Shown here: in pieces, positions 25,673-31,994 of the stretch
Layout of the letters: the number at the start of each line of letters is the position of its first letter
Numbering within the stretch: position 1 is the stretch's first letter
DNA from: Streptacidiphilus anmyonensis
GTDB lineage: Bacteria > Actinomycetota > Actinomycetes > Streptomycetales > Streptomycetaceae
Reading direction: 5' to 3'
NCBI RefSeq assembly: GCF_000787855.1
Contig: NZ_BBPQ01000081.1
Coordinates: 1-36,790, forward strand
DNA: 36,790 bases
Made by a program: the position numbers and the translations under genes
The notes under the pieces: model-generated
The model's database searches: none
What the model was told of the DNA's origin: nothing
What the model saw: the letters and a program-made list of their open reading frames with translations, nothing else

Positions 25673-27907
25673 CTACTTCCGCCCCTGCGGCAGGAGCGCC
25701 ACCCCGGCCGGGGTGAGCGGCACCTGGCGCGCCACCGACGCGGGCTGGGCCGGCCTGGTCTGCGCCGGGGCGACCGTCGGGGCCGGGGCGGCCTTCGTGC
25801 CCGCCGCAGCGGGTGCGGCCGGTGCAGCGGGAGCGGCGGGTGTGCCGGCGGAGGTCAGCGTGAGGGTGACCCCGCTCTGCAGCAGTTTCGGCGACAGCCA
25901 GCCGGAGAGCTCGCCCGCGTAGGCGGTGCCGGCGGCCGTCGAGCCGAGGCCCAGCAGGCCCGGCTGGACCGTGCCGTTCGGCATGGTGACCGGGACCTGC
26001 ACCCCGGACGGGGCCTGCACGGTGACGGTGCCGCCCACGCGGTAGGCCGTGACCTTGCCGGCGGACACCGCCGCCTGCCAGGCCGAGCGCTGCTGGAGCT
26101 CGGCTCCGATCGCGGACTCACGCAGGTTGACGAGGGGGGCGTTGGCCGCCATCAGCTGGCCGTAGGTGGCGAACAGGGTGTCCAGCACCGGGTAGAGGAT
26201 GCGGTCCTCGGCGAGGTTGGACTGGTGGGCGTAGTGCGGATCGGGGTTGTCGCCGAGGATGTGCCCCATGTCGATCCGGGCCTCCAGCGGCACGATGTAG
26301 CCGCTGTAGCCCGTCGTCTCGTCCAGCGGGGCGGGCAGACAGGTGGTCGTCGCCGGGTTGGCGGTGCAGGTGCCGCTGCCGCCCTGGGCGGTGGAGGTGT
26401 AGAGCCAGTTGTACTCGTCCACCTCGTCGGCGACCTTGCCGGCGTTGTAGTACACGTTCATCGGGAAGCGCGGAACGGTGAGCGCGTTGCCCACGGCCCG
26501 CTGGTCGGGCTCGCGGGAGTGGTCGCTGCCCGTCCACTTCACGCCCTCGGCGTTCAGCGCCGGGGCCAGGTTGGGGTTGTCGACGGGCTGCTGCGGCAGC
26601 GTCTTCAGCCCCGAGTGCTCTCCGGTGACCAGCTCGGTCCGGTCGACGGAGAGGCCGTGCTGGGTGGCCCAGGCGACGTTCTGGCTGATCGCGCTCTCGA
26701 TGGTCTGCTCGTCGACCCACGAGACGTTCCCGCTCGCGTCCGTGGTGCAGGACCACGGGACCGTCGCGGTGTTCTGCACGCAGCCCAGGAACGGGTGGTC
26801 GTAGGTGTGGTTGACCCAGCGGAACGAGGACTTGTCCTGCAGCAGCGCGTCGGTCAGCGGGTCGTCGACCTTGCCGTTCTGCGTCGCGTCGTCACTGCCG
26901 CCGCCGTTGAAGAGGAAGTCGAAGGTGAAGTTGTGCGCCTGCTCCCACTGCACCGCGTAGCTGACGTCGGCCGGGGTCATCCGGATCTCGGAGGCGGCCG
27001 GGGTGCCCTGGCAGGCGGAGGCGGCGTCGCCGGGCGTGCACTTCGCCGTGGAGCTCCACCGGTCGTCGGGGAGGAGCACGTCGTCGACGTTCATGGAGAA
27101 GTAGTCGCGGTCGAAGCCGAGGTGGATGCCCTGGGTCATCCAGTCGACGATCCCGCGGGCCAGCAGCCGGTACTGCTGCTGGTACTGGTTGTAGTCGAAG
27201 GTGAGCACCAGCTCGGAGATCCCGCCGTGGTCGTACTCGCCCGCGAGCACGCCCTGGGCGCCCCCGCCGTTCGGGATCGGCATGGTCACCAGCGGCGTGA
27301 ACGAGGCGCCGGACGCCTGCGTGGCCAGCGGCGTGGCCAGGTAGCCGTAGCTCTCCGTCACGTTCGGGTCGTTGTCCTCGAAGGGGACGCCGCCCTTGAG
27401 GTAGTCGAAGGACCCGCCGAGGCCCGCTGCCGTGACGCTGCCCTGCATGCCGTCGAGCGCCCCGATGAAGCCGGGGTTCGCGGCCCAGTTGAGGCCGACG
27501 GCGGGCTGGGCGTAGGTGTAGGCGTCGACCTGGCGGACGCCGAACTGCGCCTCGTAGCCCTGCAGCGCCGCCATCTCGGCCGAACCGGCCGGGAACGGCG
27601 CGTTGTTGGGCAGCACGACCGCCTGGTACCGCCCCTCCGCCCGGCCGGAGCCGTCGGTGCCGCTGAGGAACGCGGCGTTGATCACCGGGCGGTTCGCGTC
27701 GGTCAGGCTCACCCGCGTGTAGGGCGTGCCGGTGAGATCGAGCTCGTTGACGATCGCGGCCACGGACGGGCCTCCGTCGTCGACCACGAGCACCTTGAGG
27801 TCGATGCGCTGCGTGCCGCTCGCCGCCTGCGCCCCGGCCGCCGGCGTCATGCACGCCAGCAGCCCCGCCGCGACGAACGCGGCGGCCCATCGGGTCCTGC
27901 GACCCAT
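25673..27907 (-). CDS. Secreted polysaccharide deacetylase-fold protein resembling the PelA deacetylase part
   Basis: A 744-residue exported protein. The signal peptide (MGRRTRWAAAFVAAGLLAC) contains a possible lipobox with Cys19; cleavage at AGAQA is the alternative. Residues about 34-130 start IDLKVLVVDDGG and resemble the reductase-like domain that precedes the PelA deacetylase domain. The NodB-like core shows NVDD with Asp275 and Asp276, the zinc motif NHTYDH with His367 and His371, TGEHSGLK (428-435), and DPHYAHQSN with His558 and His561. The C-terminus has an Ala/Pro-rich linker near residue 680. PelA removes N-acetyl groups from the Pel polymer; here the hydrolase part is a separate gene downstream. 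GGGAGGGG five bases before ATG 27907 fixes the start. Activity is inferred from the motifs. Confidence 0.75.
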   Translation of the reverse strand: MGRRTRWAAAFVAAGLLACMTPAAGAQAASGTQRIDLKVLVVDDGGPSVAAIVNELDLTGTPYTRVSLTDANRPVINAAFLSGTDGSGRAEGRYQAVVLPNNAPFPAGSAEMAALQGYEAQFGVRQVDAYTYAQPAVGLNWAANPGFIGALDGMQGSVTAAGLGGSFDYLKGGVPFEDNDPNVTESYGYLATPLATQASGASFTPLVTMPIPNGGGAQGVLAGEYDHGGISELVLTFDYNQYQQQYRLLARGIVDWMTQGIHLGFDRDYFSMNVDDVLLPDDRWSSTAKCTPGDAASACQGTPAASEIRMTPADVSYAVQWEQAHNFTFDFLFNGGGSDDATQNGKVDDPLTDALLQDKSSFRWVNHTYDHPFLGCVQNTATVPWSCTTDASGNVSWVDEQTIESAISQNVAWATQHGLSVDRTELVTGEHSGLKTLPQQPVDNPNLAPALNAEGVKWTGSDHSREPDQRAVGNALTVPRFPMNVYYNAGKVADEVDEYNWLYTSTAQGGSGTCTANPATTTCLPAPLDETTGYSGYIVPLEARIDMGHILGDNPDPHYAHQSNLAEDRILYPVLDTLFATYGQLMAANAPLVNLRESAIGAELQQRSAWQAAVSAGKVTAYRVGGTVTVQAPSGVQVPVTMPNGTVQPGLLGLGSTAAGTAYAGELSGWLSPKLLQSGVTLTLTSAGTPAAPAAPAAPAAAGTKAAPAPTVAPAQTRPAQPASVARQVPLTPAGVALLPQGRK

Positions 27908-27921
27908 GTCGTCCCCTCCCG

Positions 27922-27949
27922 GGCGCGCGCAGGACTGACCGCGCGCGCC
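27922..27949. promoter_or_regulatory. GC-only inverted repeat next to the deacetylase ribosome binding site
   Basis: GGCGCGCGC and GCGCGCGCC form a 9-bp perfect stem with a 10-base loop, ending within a few bases of the GGGAGGGG site of the deacetylase gene. It may limit translation or bind a regulator. Confidence 0.45.
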
Positions 27950-28012
27950 GAAGAATCAGAAAAGAAATCGGAAGACGAGGAATCCGAAGGAGTCCCCGAA
28001 AGCCCCCACAGG

Positions 28013-28029
28013 GCAGCTCGATCAGCTGC
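28013..28029. promoter_or_regulatory. Palindrome GCAGCT-5-AGCTGC in the divergent region
   Basis: A perfect 6-5-6 inverted repeat about 105 bases upstream of the deacetylase gene and 154 bases upstream of the ycaQ-like gene; an operator candidate for the pel-like cluster. Confidence 0.35.
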
Positions 28030-28147
28030 GGGACCAGGCTAGGAGCGGGGTCTGCCGGGAGGGGGCGCTCACTGATTTCTCCACTCCTGGGCGTGAGATT
28101 CGGGACGCGAGTTTGATTCGGGTCACCCGATCCGGTGAGCGGTGCCG

Positions 28148-28176
28148 CTGACGGTGTCAGTGCTTCGCCCTAGGCT
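28148..28176 (+). promoter_or_regulatory. Promoter of the ycaQ-like gene, leaderless arrangement
   Basis: CTGACG (28148-28153), a 17-base spacer, and TAGGCT (28171-28176). The ATG at 28183 is 7 bases after the -10, where transcription should begin, and no ribosome binding site exists, so the mRNA is probably leaderless. Confidence 0.55.
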
Positions 28177-28182
28177 GCGGGC

Positions 28183-29367
28183 ATGGCGACACCTCTCGAG
28201 CTCTCCAGTGACCAGGCCCGCCGGATCGCCCTGCGCGCGCAGGGGTTCCTCGGTGCGCCGGACCGCCGCGGCGGGGTGCGCGCGATGCTGCGCAGGCTCG
28301 GCTCGGTGCAGTTGGACACCATCTCCGTGCTGGCCCGGTCGCACGAGCTGATCCCCTACGCCCGGCTCGGCGCGGTCGGGCGCGACGCGGTCGAGGCGGC
28401 CTACTGGAGCGGCAACCGCTCGTTCGAGTACTGGTCCCATGCCGCCTGCGTGCTGCCGATCGAGGAGTGGCCGCTCTTCGCCTTCCGGCGCCGCGCCTTC
28501 CTGAGCCGTGGCCACCGCTGGCACCGCATGGAGGACGCCGAGCGGTCCTGCGCCGAGATCATCGCCAAGCTGCGGGGGGAGGGGCCGCTCACCACCAAGG
28601 AGTTGGGCGGCGCCAAGCGGGGCGGCGAGTGGTGGGACTGGTCGGAGTCCAAGATCGCCGTCGAGTGGCTGCTCGACACGGGCGTCGTGGTCTGCGCGGA
28701 GCGCCGCGGCTGGCGTCGCGTCTACGCGCTGGCGGAGCAGGCCGTCCCGGCCGGGCTCCTGGAGTCGGAGCCCGCCGACGACGCCTGCCTGCGGCAGTTG
28801 GTGTTCCAGTCCGGCCAGGCCCTCGGGGTCGCCACCGAGAAGGACTTGGCCGACTACCACCGGCTGCGGGTCGAGCAGGTCACCGCCGCCCTGCCCGGCT
28901 CGGGTCTGACGCCGGTCCGCGTCGCCGGTTGGGAGCGGAACGGCTCGTCCGGGCAGCCGGCGCGGGCCTGGGCGGATCCGGCCGCCCTCGCCGCCGAGCC
29001 GCGCGGGCGCCACCGCACCACGCTGCTCTCCCCGTTCGACTCACTGATCTGGGACCGCGCCCGCACCGAGCGGATCTTCGGCTTCACCCACCGCCTGGAG
29101 GCCTACACGCCCAAGGACAAGCGCGTGCACGGCTACTTCACCATGCCGCTGCTCGCCGGCGGCCGGCTGGTCGGCCGGGTCGATCCGGCCCGCGAGGGCA
29201 CGACGCTGGTGGCCCGTCAGGTCTCGCTCACCACGGCCAAGGCCGTCCCCGCTCTCGCCGAGGCGCTGCGCGAGGCCGCGCAGTGGGTCGGCTGCTCGTC
29301 CGTGCGCGTCGAACAGCTCCACGACGAGACGCTGCGCGCCCCGCTGGAGAAGCTGCTGGCTGCCTGA
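28183..29367 (+). CDS. YcaQ/AlkX-type winged-helix DNA glycosylase
   Basis: A 394-residue cytoplasmic protein of the HTH_42 (YcaQ/AlkZ) family, composed of tandem winged-helix domains. Members remove bulky alkylated bases, and YcaQ unhooks interstrand crosslinks. The catalytic Q-hydrophobic-D motif is SVQLDTIS with Gln43 and Asp45; as I recall, this form belongs to the broad YcaQ/AlkX subgroup, while the self-resistance enzyme AlkZ has Q-x-Q. Other family segments are NRSFEYWSHAACVLP (about 79-93), LLSPFDSLIWDRARTERIFGF and GYFTMPLLAGGRLVGRVD. The gene is probably read from a leaderless transcript and ends 10 bases from the convergent response regulator gene, leaving no room for a long terminator. 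Confidence 0.85.
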   Translation: MATPLELSSDQARRIALRAQGFLGAPDRRGGVRAMLRRLGSVQLDTISVLARSHELIPYARLGAVGRDAVEAAYWSGNRSFEYWSHAACVLPIEEWPLFAFRRRAFLSRGHRWHRMEDAERSCAEIIAKLRGEGPLTTKELGGAKRGGEWWDWSESKIAVEWLLDTGVVVCAERRGWRRVYALAEQAVPAGLLESEPADDACLRQLVFQSGQALGVATEKDLADYHRLRVEQVTAALPGSGLTPVRVAGWERNGSSGQPARAWADPAALAAEPRGRHRTTLLSPFDSLIWDRARTERIFGFTHRLEAYTPKDKRVHGYFTMPLLAGGRLVGRVDPAREGTTLVARQVSLTTAKAVPALAEALREAAQWVGCSSVRVEQLHDETLRAPLEKLLAA

Positions 29368-29377
29368 GCCGAGCGGA

Positions 29378-30046
29378 TCAGCCTATTTCGAGGATCTTCT
29401 CCCGCATCGCGTAGACCACGGCCTCCATGCGGGAGTGGAGCTGCAGCTTCTCCAGGATGTTGCGGACGTGGTTCTTCACGGTGTTCTCGCTGATGAAGAG
29501 CTGCTTGGCGATGTCCCGGTTGTTCAGCCCGGTGGCCACCAGCTTGAGCACCTCCATCTCACGGTCCGTCAGCCGGGGTGCGGGCAGCAGCTCCTGCTGG
29601 TCGGTCCGCTTCTGGATCATCGATTTGAACTCCGTCAGCAGCTTGGCCGCCATGGAGGGGCTGATCTGCGACTGGCCGTCCGCCACCGCGCGGATCGCCG
29701 TGGCCACCTCGTCCGTGGAGATCTCCTTGAGCAGGTAGCCGGTGGCCCCCGCCTTGATCGCCTCGTAGAGGTCGGCCTCCTCGTCGCTGATCGTCAACAT
29801 GATGATCTTCGTGCTGGGCGCGACCTCCTTGATGGCCGTGCACGCCTCGATGCCGCCGCGGCGCGGCATCCGCACGTCCATCAAGATGATGTCGGGCAGC
29901 AGGTCGGCCGCCTTCTCCACAGCCTCGGCGCCGTCTCCGGCCTCGCCGACGACCGCGATGTCCTCCTCCTGGGCCAGGACGATCTCCAGTCCGCGCCGGA
30001 ACAGCGCGTGGTCGTCCACGACCAGTACCCGGATCGGCTCCACCAT
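29378..30046 (-). CDS. Orphan NarL/LuxR-family response regulator
   Basis: A 222-residue DNA-binding regulator. The receiver domain (residues 1-125) has DD at 11-12, the phospho-acceptor Asp57 in ILMDVRMP, Thr/Ser in MLTISD and Lys107 in YLLKE. A LuxR-type helix-turn-helix occupies about 158-218 (LTDREMEVLKLVATGLNNRDIA, then SENTVKNHVRNILEKL). No histidine kinase gene adjoins it. ATG 30046 follows a strong GGAGGGGGAGGG. It lies downstream of hpf on the same strand behind a terminator, with a 6-2-6 palindrome (30101-30114) in its promoter region. Residues needed for phosphorylation are intact, so it should be a working receiver. Confidence 0.92.
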   Translation of the reverse strand: MVEPIRVLVVDDHALFRRGLEIVLAQEEDIAVVGEAGDGAEAVEKAADLLPDIILMDVRMPRRGGIEACTAIKEVAPSTKIIMLTISDEEADLYEAIKAGATGYLLKEISTDEVATAIRAVADGQSQISPSMAAKLLTEFKSMIQKRTDQQELLPAPRLTDREMEVLKLVATGLNNRDIAKQLFISENTVKNHVRNILEKLQLHSRMEAVVYAMREKILEIG

Positions 30047-30100
30047 CCGGTCCCTCCCCCTCCGTGGGCGGCTTTCAGCGACATGATTCCACGCATTGTG

Positions 30101-30114
30101 GTGATCGTGATCAC
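30101..30114. promoter_or_regulatory. Palindrome GTGATC-GT-GATCAC upstream of the response regulator
   Basis: A perfect 6-2-6 inverted repeat, 55-68 bases before the ATG. The spacing with a 2-base centre suits a dimer of a NarL-type regulator, so autoregulation is possible. Confidence 0.4.
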
Positions 30115-30122
30115 GCGCCCGA

Positions 30123-30159
30123 AGAGGGTTCCCCCGGAAGTGTGCCGGAGGAACCCTCT
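30123..30159 (-). terminator. Terminator after hpf
   Basis: AGAGGGTTCC/GGAACCCTCT plus CCGG/CCGG form a 14-bp stem with one mismatch and a 7-base loop, about 53 bases downstream of the hpf stop. Confidence 0.75.
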
Positions 30160-30211
30160 GTCATGCAGTATTGCCGGTCCTACTCGTGCCGGTGCGCCGT
30201 CAGGCGGGCCG

Positions 30212-30835
30212 TCACTCCTCGACCTTCAGGTGGATCACACCGTAGTCGTAGGCGTGGCGCCGGTAGACCACACTCGGCTGCAGACTGTCGGAGTCCACGA
30301 ACAGGTAGAAGTCGTGGCCGACCAACTCCATCTCGTACAGCGCCTGGTCCAGCGCCATCGGTGCGGCGGGGTGGGTCTTCTCGCGGACCACCAACGGCCC
30401 GTCACCCTCCACCGCCACGGATCCCTGCATCGTCCTCTTGGGCGGGCTCAGCTCCTCGGGCGTCGCCTGCCCCGGCGTGTCCGACAGCGCGGCGGTCGCC
30501 TGGGCGACGCTCATCGGCGCCCGGGGCCCCTTGCTGATCCGCCGTCGGTCCGCGGCCTTGCGCAACTGCGCGTCCAACTTCGCGGACGCGAGGTCGAGCG
30601 CGGAGTACGGGTCGGAGGAGCTCGCCTCCGCCCTGATCACCGGGCCACGGCTGCGGAGCGTGATCTCCACCTGGTCGGCGTGGTCGGACTGGCGCGGGTT
30701 GTGTTCCTTCGAGAGCTCCACGTCGACGCTGATCACCTTGCCGTCGAGCTTGTTGATCCGCTCGAGCTTCTCGGCGACGTGCCTGCGGAACCGCTCCGGA
30801 ACCTCGGTCTTGCGACCCTTGACGACGATGTCCAC
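30212..30835 (-). CDS. hpf: Ribosome hibernation-promoting factor, long form
   Basis: A 207-residue protein of the long HPF (RaiA/YfiA) family, which binds the 30S decoding region and, through its C-terminal domain, dimerises 70S ribosomes into inactive 100S particles. The N-terminal domain is residues 1-100 (MDIVVKGRKTEVPERFRRHV, then HADQVEITLRSRGPVIRAEA). A variable linker precedes the C-terminal dimerisation domain with the ALYEMELVGHDFYLFVD and YRRHAYDYGVIHLKVEE segments. The GTG at 30835 is chosen because GGAG lies six bases upstream and the family N-terminus starts there; the ATG at 30862 would bury that site. A DosR-type box lies upstream (31017-31030), suggesting hypoxia or dormancy control. 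Confidence 0.93.
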   Translation of the reverse strand: MDIVVKGRKTEVPERFRRHVAEKLERINKLDGKVISVDVELSKEHNPRQSDHADQVEITLRSRGPVIRAEASSSDPYSALDLASAKLDAQLRKAADRRRISKGPRAPMSVAQATAALSDTPGQATPEELSPPKRTMQGSVAVEGDGPLVVREKTHPAAPMALDQALYEMELVGHDFYLFVDSDSLQPSVVYRRHAYDYGVIHLKVEE

Positions 30836-31223
30836 GCAGAACTCCGATCCTTCGCGCTTCATGCCCGCGGACCCAGAGGTCCGCAGGGCCCGTCGAGTAC
30901 GCAGCCCCACCCGCTCGGGGGGTCGGGCGGAACCGCCCCTCTGTCCCCTTCATCCCCAGTCGGAACGGTGGGAACCCCATGGAACAACGGTTCCCTGGAA
31001 TTCGCCTGCCCGACACGGGACTGAAGTCCCCGAGTCAGGGAGCCATACGTCCTGCCGTCCAAATTCGCCGCGCGCGCGGTCGTTGTACAGCCCCCGCGCG
31101 GTGGCTGCCCCCGTTCGGATGAACATCACGTGAATGGCCCTCGTCATCGGGGTGGTCGGGGCACTCTTGGCACTCCTTCCGTGTGTATCTCCGACCGTAT
31201 CTCTGATCGCGTGAGGAGGCTCC
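30836..31223. other. Intergenic region between hpf and comF
   Basis: These 388 bases hold no convincing gene. They contain a 7-bp hairpin (30867-30884, GCGGACC/GGTCCGC), an inverted repeat GGGAACC/GGTTCCC (30970-30976 and 30989-30995), the DosR-like box (31017-31030), and, near comF, doubled GGCACTC and TATCTC motifs between about 31160 and 31205. Promoters for both divergent genes must lie here; I could not place them firmly. Confidence 0.5.
31017..31030. promoter_or_regulatory. DosR/DevR-type box GGGACT-GA-AGTCCC
   Basis: A 6-2-6 palindrome that matches the mycobacterial DosR consensus (GGGACTWWAGTCCC) at 13 of 14 positions on the minus strand (GGGACTTCAGTCCC), with the G/C flanks also fitting. 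It is about 180 bases upstream of hpf and 194 upstream of comF. In mycobacteria hpf is DosR-controlled, and Streptomyces has DevR-like regulators (OsdR), so regulation of hpf is the likely role. Confidence 0.6.
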
Positions 31224-31928
31224 GTGGAACAGTCACCGATTCGCGCCCTCGACGCTGTGCTCGACCTGCTCCTGCCCACCGACTGCGTGGGCTGCGGCAG
31301 CCCGCACGCGCAGCTCTGCGCGCCCTGCCGCGTCCAGCTGGAACAGCCAGACCCGAGCCGCGCCAGGCCCGGCCACCCACCGGCCGGCCTGCCCGAGGTC
31401 TACGCCGCCCTGCCGTACGGCGGAGCCGTCAGGCAGGCGCTGCTGGCCCACAAGGAACGCGGCGCGATGCGGCTCGCCGCACCGCTCGGCCGCGCGCTCG
31501 CACGGGCCGTCCACACGGCGGTCCCCCTGACACCCGCGCCCCACCGGCAAGGCGCGCGCCCCCTGCTGCTGGTGCCGATGCCGTCCACGGCTTCCGCGAC
31601 CCGCGCCCGCGGCCACGACCCGACCACGCGCCTCGCCCGCGCCGCCACGGCGTCGCTGCGCTCCCGCGGCGTCCCCGCCCGCGTCGTGCCCGCGCTGCGC
31701 CACGCCCGCGCCGTCGCCGACCAGGCCGGCCTCGACGCGCCCGCGCGCCGCCGCAACCTCGCCGGCGCGCTCCGGATCACCCGCGGCGCCGACGCCCTCC
31801 TCCACACCGGCCACGTCGTGGTCGTCGACGACCTCGTCACCACCGGAGCAAGCCTCGCCGAGGCGGCCCGCGCCCTCTCAGACGCCGGAATCGACGTCCT
31901 GGCCGCGGCGGTCGTCGCGGCGGCATGA
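31224..31928 (+). CDS. comF: ComF-family phosphoribosyltransferase
   Basis: A 234-residue cytoplasmic protein. A double zinc-finger motif lies near the N-terminus (Cys21, Cys24, Cys32, Cys35), followed by the type-I phosphoribosyltransferase fold with LLLVPMPST, RGHDPTTRLARA and the PRPP loop VVVVDDLVTTGAS. ComF proteins help DNA uptake in naturally competent species; in actinomycetes without known competence the role is unclear, possibly nucleotide salvage. The GTG at 31224 has GAGGAGG five bases upstream. It is divergent from hpf and convergent with lpqB across a strong hairpin, so it is a one-gene unit. Confidence 0.9.
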   Translation: MEQSPIRALDAVLDLLLPTDCVGCGSPHAQLCAPCRVQLEQPDPSRARPGHPPAGLPEVYAALPYGGAVRQALLAHKERGAMRLAAPLGRALARAVHTAVPLTPAPHRQGARPLLLVPMPSTASATRARGHDPTTRLARAATASLRSRGVPARVVPALRHARAVADQAGLDAPARRRNLAGALRITRGADALLHTGHVVVVDDLVTTGASLAEAARALSDAGIDVLAAAVVAAA

Positions 31929-31933
31929 CCTCA

Positions 31934-31972
31934 CCGGGCCGGAGCCGCCCACGCACGGCGGCTCCGACCCGG
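31934..31972. terminator. Bidirectional terminator between comF and lpqB
   Basis: CGGAGCCGCC pairs with GGCGGCTCCG across a 7-base loop, extended by CCGGG/CCCGG after one mismatch: about 15 bp of stem in the 66 bases between convergent stops. Confidence 0.75.
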
Positions 31973-31994
31973 CTCCCGGCCCAGCTCCCGGCTG

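Noticed and set aside
31160-31180. CIRCE-like GGCACTC motif upstream of comF
   Set aside because: The motif is a direct repeat and lacks the inverted GAGTGC half required for HrcA binding.
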